DNA from: Poriferisodalis sp022821985
GTDB taxonomy: Bacteria; Actinomycetota; Acidimicrobiia; Acidimicrobiales; Poriferisodalaceae
Length of the DNA: 64,000 bases
Direction: 5' to 3'
Assembly: GCF_965219595.1 (NCBI RefSeq)
Contig: NZ_OZ244781.1
Coordinates: 2,852,001 to 2,916,000, forward strand
The position numbers and the translations under genes are program-made. The notes beneath the pieces are model-generated. The model had not been told where the DNA came from. It did no database searches and saw only the letters and a program-made list of their open reading frames with translations. Shown here in pieces: positions 17,943-26,300 of this stretch; positions within the stretch are counted from its first letter, which is position 1, and every line of letters starts with the position of its first letter.

Positions 17943-19655
17943 ATGGCAGGCAGCGGCGACGCTCACCTGCGGCCCGATGCCGTGCTGAGCGCGCGGGATC
18001 TCGTCGTGGAGTTCCCGGCGGCTGGCGGGCGCACTGTGCACGCGGTGTCGGGCGTGTCGCTCGATCTGTTGGAAGGCGAGACGCTCGGCCTTGTCGGCGA
18101 GTCGGGCTGCGGCAAGAGTACGACCGGGCGGGCGATCCTGCAGCTGCCACGGCCGACATCGGGCTCGGTACAGGTCGCCGGCCGGGAGCTCACCGAACTC
18201 GACGACGACGCGATGCGCGAGGTGCGGCCACGGCTGCAGATGATCTACCAAGACCCGATCTCGTCGCTGAACCCTCGGCGCCGGGTGCGTGACATCATCG
18301 CCGAGCCGCTGTTCATCGCTCTGGAGAACGTGGCGCGCAGAACCGCCATGGCGATGTGGCAGGACCGCATCGGCGGTCTGCTGCAGAGCTTGCTGAGGCG
18401 GGCGGCGAAGCCGATGCGGATCGTGGGCCTGCTGGCCTCCGTGGCCTTCGTGCTGTGGATCCTCTCGGAGGCGGTCGAAGAGCGAGGCGCGGAGCCGTGG
18501 CTGGGCTGGACGGAAGTTCCCGCAGCGATTACTGGGTTCCCGACGCTCGCAATCCTGCTGGCGGCTGCCGCGGTCGCCTTACTGTTGGGCCTGACGTGGG
18601 TGCTGCTCGCGCTGATGCTGCCCTTCAGCCTGATGTCGCGCCAGTTTGGCGACGTGTCGGCGCCGGTCGGCATTGCGGGCGTCGCGGTGACCACCGCCGC
18701 CAGCGGGTTCCTGCTGTGGCGCACCTGGTCGAGCTTCGGCGGCTGGGCCCAGTGGGTGAACTCCGGCGGGCTGAGCCTGCTCACTGCCGTGCTCGTCGTG
18801 TGGCTTGGGGCGTCGATCGCGAAGCCCGCGCGGGCAGGGGCAAGCGGGGTAGCGACCACGATCAGCGCCATGGTGGTGCTGCAGGTCTTCTACATCGCCG
18901 GTCTCGACGCGGGCGCAAAGCTGATCGTGCTCGTGGCCTCCATTGTGGTCGACGTGCTGCTGTTCCGATGGGTGCTGCGGCGCTACCGGGCGAACCGCGA
19001 CGCGGAGCGCGAGCAGGCTGAGCCGCGCGTCCGCGAGGTGCTCGACTACGTCGGCATCAACCCCGACGACGCCATGGACCGCCGGCCGTGGGAGTTCTCC
19101 GGCGGGCAGGCGCAGCGGCTGTCGATCGCACGTGCACTGGTGAGCGTGCCGCAGGTGATCATCTGCGACGAGCCGGTGTCGTCGCTGGACGTCTCGGTGC
19201 AGGCACAGATTCTCAACCTGCTCGAAGACCTCAAGAACCTTATGGGCCTGACGCTGGTGTTCATCGCGCACGACTTGGCGGTGGTCAAGAACGTGAGCGA
19301 CCGGGTGGCGGTCATGTACTTGGGCAAGCTCTGCGAGGTCAGCGAGCCCGATGCCATGTTCGATGAGCCCGCCCATCCGTACACCGAGTTGCTGCTGGCG
19401 GCGATTCCGCAGCCTGATCCAGAGGCTGAGCTGGGGTCGGGACGCATCGGCGGCGAGCTGCCCTCGCCGATGGACCCGCCGTCGGGCTGCCGGTTCCGCA
19501 CCCGCTGCCCGCATGCGGCGCAGCGTTGCGTCGACGAAGAGCCCGAGATGCGAGAGATCGCACCCGGGCGGTTCGTGGCCTGCCACACGCCGCTTGTCGG
19601 CGAAACGGCACCTATGCGCGTCGAGATGGCCTCGGCTCCTGGGGGCGGGTCGTGA
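17943..19655 (+). CDS. OppF/DppF-type ABC ATPase with an inserted multi-pass membrane segment
   Basis: 570 aa; the usual length is about 330. The ATPase halves are intact: Walker A GESGCGKST (residues 52-60), Q-loop YQDP (102-105), signature SGGQAQR (386-392), Walker B VIICDEPVSSLD (405-416), H-loop His433, and the oligopeptide C-terminal cysteine region (CRFRTRC ... C). Between DIIAEPL (117-123) and 'PRVREVLDYVGI' (361-372), exactly where the short helical subdomain should continue, lie about 230 residues with around six hydrophobic helices (near 160-178, 200-229, 241-260, 277-293, 303-320, 325-343). The frame is continuous and codon use is uniform. It is followed by OppD with a 4-bp overlap. 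The role of the insert is unknown; it would tether this ATPase to the membrane. Confidence 0.85.
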   Translation: MAGSGDAHLRPDAVLSARDLVVEFPAAGGRTVHAVSGVSLDLLEGETLGLVGESGCGKSTTGRAILQLPRPTSGSVQVAGRELTELDDDAMREVRPRLQMIYQDPISSLNPRRRVRDIIAEPLFIALENVARRTAMAMWQDRIGGLLQSLLRRAAKPMRIVGLLASVAFVLWILSEAVEERGAEPWLGWTEVPAAITGFPTLAILLAAAAVALLLGLTWVLLALMLPFSLMSRQFGDVSAPVGIAGVAVTTAASGFLLWRTWSSFGGWAQWVNSGGLSLLTAVLVVWLGASIAKPARAGASGVATTISAMVVLQVFYIAGLDAGAKLIVLVASIVVDVLLFRWVLRRYRANRDAEREQAEPRVREVLDYVGINPDDAMDRRPWEFSGGQAQRLSIARALVSVPQVIICDEPVSSLDVSVQAQILNLLEDLKNLMGLTLVFIAHDLAVVKNVSDRVAVMYLGKLCEVSEPDAMFDEPAHPYTELLLAAIPQPDPEAELGSGRIGGELPSPMDPPSGCRFRTRCPHAAQRCVDEEPEMREIAPGRFVACHTPLVGETAPMRVEMASAPGGGS

Positions 19656-20803
19656 GCGACGCCTCGACGCCGGATCTGGCGGGATTGGACGAGTCGCCGC
19701 TGCTTGACGTTGCGGAACTGCGCACCACATTCCACACCCCGGTGGGGCCGCTCGTGGCGGTCGACGGGGTCGACTGGTCGCTACGTCGGGGTGCTCGGTT
19801 GGGCGTGGTGGGGGAGTCCGGCTCGGGCAAGTCGGTCATGTCCCGATCCATCATGCGGCTGCTGCCCAAATCCCGGGTGACCTCGACCGGCAACGTCAGC
19901 TTCGACGGCATCGACATGATGTCGCTGGGCCGCCGTGAGCTGCTCGAGATGTGGGGACCCCAGCTCGCGATGGTCTTCCAGGATCCGCTGGGCTCGCTGA
20001 ACCCGGTCATGAAGATCGGCAAGCAGGTGGGCGAGGGTCTTCGAGTGCACCGCGACCTGTCGGCGCGTGCCGCGCGCAGCGCTGCGCTCGATCTGCTCGA
20101 AGAGGTGGGCATTCCCGAGCCGCACCGGCGCATCGACGAGTACCCCCATCAGCTCTCGGGCGGCATGCGCCAGCGCATCGTGATCGCCATCGCCTTGGCG
20201 TGCAGCCCTCGCCTGCTGATTGCCGACGAGCCGACCACCGCGCTGGACGTCACCGTTCAGGCGCAGATCCTGGACCTGCTCGAAGCTCAGCGGGCCGAGC
20301 GCAACATGTCGCTCGTGCTCATCACCCACGACCTGGGCATCGTGGCGGGCCGCACCGACGAGATCATCGTGATGTATGCGGGGCGGATCGTGGAGCGCGC
20401 CCCCACGTCAACGCTGTTCAGCGACATGAGGATGCCTTACACCGAGGCGCTGTTCCGGTCGATCCCCAAGGTCACCGACGACAGCCATGCGCGCTTGGAG
20501 ATCATCGGCGGGCAGCCGCCCCGGATGACCGATCTGCCGCCCGGATGCAAGTTCGCTCCCCGCTGCAAGTACGCGCAAGACCTGTGCTTCGCCGAGGAAC
20601 CGGCGCTCATCGAGGTGCCCAAGGCGGCACCCGCTCGATCAAGCATTAGCGGCAGTGATGACGACGACGAGCCCGACCCTGCGGCAGGCGTGCACCTGTA
20701 CCGCTGCTTCTACCCGGTCGGCACGCCCGAGGCGGCCGAGGCGTTCGAGCGCAACCTCGCGTCAGGCCGGGTCAGCGAAGCCGGGGTCGTGATCCGCGCC
20801 TAG
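19652..20803 (+). CDS. OppD/DppD-type ABC transporter ATPase
   Basis: 383 aa from GTG 19652, overlapping the previous stop by 4 bp (GTGA). Walker A GESGSGKS (residues 54-61), Q-loop VFQDP, signature LSGGMRQR, Walker B LLIADEPTTALD, H-loop ITHD, then the oligopeptide-type C-terminal region 'PPGCKFAPRCKYAQDLCF'. Powers import with the upstream OppF-type protein. A short acidic insertion (SGSDDDDEPDPAA) sits inside the C-terminal region. It ends the operon; a weak hairpin (GGCGAA 20820-20825, TTCGCC 20836-20841) follows. Confidence 0.92.
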   Translation: MSDASTPDLAGLDESPLLDVAELRTTFHTPVGPLVAVDGVDWSLRRGARLGVVGESGSGKSVMSRSIMRLLPKSRVTSTGNVSFDGIDMMSLGRRELLEMWGPQLAMVFQDPLGSLNPVMKIGKQVGEGLRVHRDLSARAARSAALDLLEEVGIPEPHRRIDEYPHQLSGGMRQRIVIAIALACSPRLLIADEPTTALDVTVQAQILDLLEAQRAERNMSLVLITHDLGIVAGRTDEIIVMYAGRIVERAPTSTLFSDMRMPYTEALFRSIPKVTDDSHARLEIIGGQPPRMTDLPPGCKFAPRCKYAQDLCFAEEPALIEVPKAAPARSSISGSDDDDEPDPAAGVHLYRCFYPVGTPEAAEAFERNLASGRVSEAGVVIRA

Positions 20804-20870
20804 CAGCACCACTCATCGAGGCGAACCGCAGGGAATTCGCCAATGCGACCGTTGCCAAGCTTGGGGTGAG

Positions 20871-22262
20871 TCACGCCACCTCGACGGCGGCTGCCAGGAT
20901 CCACTCGTACGCAGGTTGGGCGCGTACTCCGGTGGGCACCTCGGCAGGAAGACTCCGGTGGTCAAGTGTGAGCAACGACTGTGTGGCCGACGGGAAGGCC
21001 TGTCCGGCAGCGGCGAGAGCGCGGAGTTCTCGATCTGCCGTCGCTGCCTCTGTCGCGTCCGCGCACACCTGGATGAGCTCGATGGTGCCGTCGAGATGGC
21101 GTGCCAGGAAATCCACCTCGAAGCCCTGGGGTGTGCGGACGTAGGTGACTTCGCTCCCGCGACGCTCCAGTTCGATCAGGACTGCCGTCTCGAGGGCGTG
21201 CCCCGTGTTTGCCCTCCCGGTTCGGTCGTAGACACTGATGAGTCCTGAATCGATGGGGTACGCCTTGCGGGGGTTGACCATCCGCTGGCGCACCGATGCG
21301 GTCTCCATCCACACCGTCCGCACCAGAAAACTGTCCTCCAGGCAGCTCAGATGGTGGTGCACGGTGTCGCGCGCGATCGCGATCCCCTGGGAACGCAATG
21401 CACGGTGGAACTTCTCGACGCTGAACATTGCGCCGGCATTGGCCAGCAGCTGACGTGCCAGCCATCTCAGGCCGACGATATTGGTGACGCCGTAGCGGTC
21501 GATCACGTCCCTCAGCAGAGCAACGTCGACATAGTCGGTGAGCAATCGGCGCCGAGTCGCGATATCGAGTCCTTGTGCTTCGGGAAAGCCGCCGCTCTCG
21601 AGCCATTCGAGGAACGCTTCCTCGACACGCATCCGCTCGGTGCGGGGCAGCAATGGGGGAGTCTCGGGCAACGTCACACCTCGGTGCCGCAATGCCTCGT
21701 CAAAGCCGAATGGATTCATGAGCACTTGCCAGGCTCTGCCCCGAAGCTCGGTTGCGATTTCGCGCGAGAGCAAGGCCGCCGAGGAACCCGAGACGAACAC
21801 CTCGGTGCCATCGGCATCGAGCAGGCGCCGGACGAGCCGTTCCCACCCCGGCACGATCTGGATCTCGTCGAGAAACCAGCACATCGGTGTGTGCGCATCG
21901 GCGTGGGTTGCTAGCCGATGCCGGTCGGTGTACTCGTCAATCAGTGCGCCCAGCGTTGACCCGTCGAGTTCTCGCAGGCGTTCGTCTTCCAAGGAGAGGA
22001 AGGGAAGGTGCGTGGCTGGGACACCCGCAGAGCCGCGTTCCGCACGCAGCTGGTGCAGGTATGTCGTCTTGCCGGCGCGTCTCATGCCGATCACCGCAGT
22101 GGCCTTGCCGGCGAACGCGGACCGGCCGGCGACACGACGTGGTGTGAGTGCTGCCGGACGATGCACTTCTTCCAGTCGTGCAAGAAAGGCGTGACGCAAG
22201 CGCGACGAGAGCCCGCCGGTGACTGCTGCCCGCCCCCGATTGCCGTCCGCCGTTGATGCCAT
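20871..22262 (-). CDS. AAA ATPase with C-terminal DUF4143 domain
   Basis: 463 aa from ATG 22262. P-loop 'VIGMRRAGKTTYLHQL' near residue 60, Walker B 'CWFLDEIQIVPGWE', sensor-like 'FVSGSSAALLSREIATELRGR'. A winged-helix-like region follows, then the DUF4143 part with the PD-(D/E)xK-like 'ALETAVLIELERRGSEVTYVRTPQGFEVDFLAR'. These ATPases are widespread and often mobile, and their role is unclear. The Shine-Dalgarno AAGGAGA lies 9 nt before the ATG and is buried in a 10-bp hairpin, suggesting controlled translation. It is convergent with the ABC operon and stops 67 bp past it. Confidence 0.85.
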   Translation of the reverse strand: MASTADGNRGRAAVTGGLSSRLRHAFLARLEEVHRPAALTPRRVAGRSAFAGKATAVIGMRRAGKTTYLHQLRAERGSAGVPATHLPFLSLEDERLRELDGSTLGALIDEYTDRHRLATHADAHTPMCWFLDEIQIVPGWERLVRRLLDADGTEVFVSGSSAALLSREIATELRGRAWQVLMNPFGFDEALRHRGVTLPETPPLLPRTERMRVEEAFLEWLESGGFPEAQGLDIATRRRLLTDYVDVALLRDVIDRYGVTNIVGLRWLARQLLANAGAMFSVEKFHRALRSQGIAIARDTVHHHLSCLEDSFLVRTVWMETASVRQRMVNPRKAYPIDSGLISVYDRTGRANTGHALETAVLIELERRGSEVTYVRTPQGFEVDFLARHLDGTIELIQVCADATEAATADRELRALAAAGQAFPSATQSLLTLDHRSLPAEVPTGVRAQPAYEWILAAAVEVA

Positions 22263-22268
22263 GACCAG

Positions 22269-22327
22269 AATTCTCCTTTTCAGAAGGAGAATTTATCAGA
22301 AAATACGCCTTTAGAAAAGGAGAATTT
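22269..22327 (-). promoter_or_regulatory. hairpin sequestering the RBS of the DUF4143 ATPase, plus repeated half-site
   Basis: Read on the minus strand: AATTCTCCTT, loop CTGAA, AAGGAGAATT (22293 to 22269), then 9 nt to the ATG. The second arm is the ribosome binding site. A second AAATTCTCCTTT lies about 34 bp further upstream (near 22327), with an imperfect partner AAAGGCGTATTT. The region is markedly AT-rich compared with its neighbours. It may be a protein operator or an RNA switch. Confidence 0.65.
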
Positions 22328-22400
22328 GTCGACCGTGGGTCCCTGACCGGCGGCTTGCGCCAGCGAAGACGGACAGGCGGCGAGCCGGAGCGAAGCGGCG

Positions 22401-22970
22401 CTACGAGGGGACTTCTTCGTACCAGTCGTGTGCGTGGTGCAGCAGGTAGTCGCAGATCTTGGTGCACCGGTCGAAGGGCTCGCACATGTCGTCCTCGCCT
22501 TGCAGCAGCGCCTGTAGCGACAATTCCTTGCGTGCCACGATCATCAGCGTCCGTTTCGCTGCGTCGGTCACCGATGTGAGCGAATCGATGGCGGACACCT
22601 CCACCGGCAGGGCTGTGCCGCCGAGGCCGGCGAGGTCGGTCGCCAGCACGAGCATGTCGGGGCTGTGATCCAGTGGCGGGAGCGCCCAAGTGAACATCAG
22701 GGGCAGCCAGAACTCATCGGGAGGCAGCTCGTCTTCTGGCGTCGCCCACAGCACCTCCTCGAATGACAGCATCGTACGCGGATCGGCTTCCAGCGTGAGG
22801 TGCAAATCGAGCGGTCCGCCGCAGGCCTCCGCCGGATGCAGATCGACCTCCCAGGTCTGGCGCAGGCTGTAGGTCTCGATGAACTGTCGCTCGTCGTGAA
22901 TGTGAAAGCCGTGCGCATGGGCGTGGTCCTTCAGGCTCGCCATGTAGCCGGAGATGTCGATCGCTGCCAT
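22401..22970 (-). CDS. conserved-looking protein of unknown function
   Basis: 189 aa from ATG 22970 (MAAIDISGYMASLKDHAHAHGF); GGGGAG 8 nt upstream favours it over the ATG at 22985. Acidic and soluble with no signal peptide. Distinctive segments are 'SLRQTWEVDLHPAEACGGPLDLHLTLEADPRTM', a proline-rich centre, and a C-terminal 'RCTKICDYLLHHAHDWYEEVP'. I do not recognise a named family. Codon bias and a good RBS support a real gene. It is the last gene before the giant-protein island. Confidence 0.65.
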   Translation of the reverse strand: MAAIDISGYMASLKDHAHAHGFHIHDERQFIETYSLRQTWEVDLHPAEACGGPLDLHLTLEADPRTMLSFEEVLWATPEDELPPDEFWLPLMFTWALPPLDHSPDMLVLATDLAGLGGTALPVEVSAIDSLTSVTDAAKRTLMIVARKELSLQALLQGEDDMCEPFDRCTKICDYLLHHAHDWYEEVPS

Positions 22971-22985
22971 CGGGATGCTCCCCAT

Positions 22986-23336
22986 GCGGCGCTGAGGTGA
23001 TGATCGGAGGTTATAGCGCCGGGTGGCAGCATTCGACGGGCGAATTCAGAGCGCGATGATGTGTGGAATCATCTTGGACGGTTCAGGCCGAGTGTGTACG
23101 ACGGAGGTCGAGCGCCATTGGTGGCAGCTTCGTTGTGAGACCGGCCATCATGACTGACTGCTCGCAACCACCGTTGGAACTCGTCGGCGTTCTCGATGGC
23201 GGCTGCTTCGAACGCGTGCGCGTGTTCTGGCGTTCACTCTGCCCCGTCCGGCGCTGCTGTCCAAGGGCTCGCCGTAGCGGTATTCTCTTCGGGCAGGAAT
23301 GACGCTGCCGCCAGCGCACAGCAAGGGCGGCGGTGA
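22986..23336. other. upstream region of giant subtilase A, containing copied flank remnants
   Basis: 351 bp without a convincing gene. Bases 23030-23043 (GGCAGCATTCGACG) match the segment just before the IMPase gene (40577-40590). Bases 23042-23101 match the region downstream of tRNA-Val (41472-41531), including GATGAT...ATCATC. The two matches abut, so an IMPase-tRNA segment seems to have been deleted here. No clear promoter seen. Confidence 0.6.
23042..23101 (+). repeat. 5' flank element of the giant genes, copy 1
   Basis: GAATTCAGAGCGCGATGATG then TGTGGAATCATCT, with a GATGAT/ATCATC inverted repeat (23055-23060 and 23068-23073), matches 41472-41504 almost exactly. A weaker match continues for about 27 bp. 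A diverged copy is at 34009-34040. It precedes giant genes A, C and B respectively, so it may be a promoter or operator, or just a carried flank. Confidence 0.6.
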
Positions 23337-26300
23337 GTGAAGGCATCGAGACTGGGACTTCGAGCGAGACCGATGAGTTTCCGGCGGGTGAGAATGCGCC
23401 TGACGCGGCCGATGCGAGCGGCTTGGGCTGCTGTGCTGACGGCGGCGATCGCGGTTGCTGTGCTGGGTGCGGGGATGCCCGCGGTGGCGGCGCAGGCCAG
23501 CGGCGACGGTGCCGGGTCTGGGCAAGACGCGGGGCCTGACGTGACTGAGGGCTTGGAGCCGGGCACGCTCGAGGGCGGCATCGAGCCTGATCCGGGGGCC
23601 GGTGCGGCGTCTTTGGCCTATCCCAATTTGGGTGCCCGTCTGTCGGCGTTGGCGGTCGCCGCGGCGTCGGCTGTCGGCGGCGAGGGCGGCGCTGGGAACT
23701 CCAGCGAATCCGGCAGCTACGCCACCGCGATGATCGGGCTGTCGATCACGTTCGACGGCGACTCCGAGCAGGCCGTCGAAGCGATCACGGCCGTCGGCGG
23801 CGACGTGCGCAATGTGTTCGACGGCTATGTCGAGGCGTTCGTGCCCTCCACTGCGCTGGCCGCTCTGGCGCAGATCCCCGGTCTCACTTGGGCCCGGGAG
23901 CTTGCTGTGCCGCACAAGGACAGGGGTCGCTATACCAGCGGCGGCGTCGCTGCGCACCTGGCCGACGCTTGGCACGACGCGGGCATCACCGGCGGCGGCG
24001 TGAAGATCGGCGTGATCGATGCCTCGTCGGGAGTTACAGCGAGGGACGGCTTCACGGGCTTGCGGTCGGCCATGGCCAGCGGTGATCTGCCTGCCACGGT
24101 GGTGGGGCGCTGTTACAAGGCGGTGGCCCTGGCGACCAGCGACATCGACGACTGCGCCAAAGCGGGCGGTGACAGCCACGGCATGTCTGTGGCCGCGACC
24201 GTGATGGACGTGGCGCCCGACGCCAGCCTGTACATCTCCAATGCTCGCACTTGGGGCGATTTGCAGCGGTCGGTGGAATGGATGAAGAACCAAGGGGTCG
24301 GGGTGATCGTCCACTCGACCTCTTGGAGCTTCCACGGTGCTGCCGACGGTACCACCCCGGTGAATCCGAGTCCGCTGAGAACGGTGAAGTGGGCGGCCGA
24401 CAACGGCATTGTGTGGGTGAACTCGGGTGGCAACCGCAACGGCAAGACTTGGTTCGGGGCGTTCACCGATGCCGACAACGACAACATCCACGAGTGGGCG
24501 ACCGGCGATGAGTACCAAGAGTTCACGTTGAATGCCGGTGAGTCCAAGGATGCGGTGTTCATGCGCTGGGATGACGCGTGGGGCACAGCGAGCAAGGACC
24601 TGGCGCTGCTGGTTGTCAAGAACCCGGGCACGGCGTCGGAGCAAGTGGTCGACAACTTGAACGACGAGCAGAAGGGTGCCTCAAACAGCTTCCCGTTCGA
24701 GTTCAAGTCGTTCACGGCCCCTCACGCCGGGACATACGCGTTCGTGGTGAAGAAGATGAGCGGCGCGGCGCCGGGCTGGATCCAGATGGCCACGTTCGGC
24801 TCGCTTGCTCACAGCACCACCGGCCACAGTGTGATCAGCCCGGCCGACAGCCCCCACGCTGGGGTGCTGGCCGTCGGCGCCGCTTCGACCGCCAGCAGCG
24901 ACATTCGGTCCTACAGCAGTCTGGGGCCGACGCCCGACGGCCGCGTCAAGCCCGACATCGTGGGGGCGGACGGCTATGTGGCCGTGAGCGGCACCAACTA
25001 CGGCACCAGCTATGCCGCACCCCATGTCGCCGGCTTGGCTGCGCTGGTCCGACAGCAGAACCCCGAGTTCTCTGCTGTGCAGACCGCCGAGTATCTCAAG
25101 ACACACGCCGCGCCGCGCGGCAACCCCTATCCCAACAACACTTGGGGGCACGGCTTCGCGCAGCTGCCGCCTCTCGGCTGCGTCGACCGCCTCGACGGCG
25201 ACGGCACAGTGTCGGGCGCGTGGACGTCGGGTTGCACGTCGGCGGTCCACACGCAGAAGTCGAGCCGGTATTACACGTTCACGATCTCACAGCAATCGAC
25301 GGTGACGATCGACCTGTCCTCCAGCGTCGACGGCTACCTGTACCTGCGCAACGGCTACAACAACCAGAAAGACGTGGCGCTGCACACCGACGACAACAGC
25401 GGCACCGGCGCCGACGCACGCATCAGCGCGTCGCTGGCCGCGGGTACGTACACGATAGAAGCCACCACTGCATCCACGGGCCAGACCGGCGCCTTCACAC
25501 TGGCGGTGTCGGGCGGGCTGACAGAGGTGTCTGAGGTGGGCATCTCCGCCGGGGCCGACATCACCGAGGGCGGCAATGCCGTCTTCACCCTCACGGCCAC
25601 TCCTGCGCCGCCGTCGCCGCTGACCGCAACCGTCGAGATCACCGCTGACGGCGACTGGGGGATCACCCCCCGCACACAGACGGTGACGATCCCCGCCACC
25701 GGCACCGCCACGCTGACCCTCGCCACCTACAACGACTCGACCGAGGAGTACGACGGCTCGGTCACCATGCGAGTGATCGGCAAGCCCGCTTATGTAGTCT
25801 CATCGACTGCTGACGCAGCCACGGTCGCGGTCTCCGACGACGACGGCGGCGCTCCGTGCACCGATCCGATCACCGGCGACGGCACCACGAACAGCGAGTT
25901 GACTCTGGCTTGTCATTCGTTCACTCGAGACGCCCACGCCAATTTCTTCACGTTCTCGGTAGCCGAGCCGCGGGTCGTCACCATCGAGATGAACGCCTTC
26001 GACGACGGCTACAAGGAGAGCACGTATCTCTACCTGCGCCAAGGCAACGGCACCCTGCGTGGGCCTGCGCTCTATGAGGACGACAACAGTGGACCTGTCC
26101 GAGACTCGAAGATCGTTGCCGTCTTGGATCCTGGGGATTACACGATAGAAGCCACTCTGGGGTGGGACAACAACGGCGGCGGCCCGCATCTCACCAAGTT
26201 CGCACTCGTGACCAGCGGCCTCACGTCGTCACAGCCGACTGTTCCTCACATCCGCATCGCTGCCGACGGCGTGACCGAAGGCGATGATGTTGTCTTCAAT

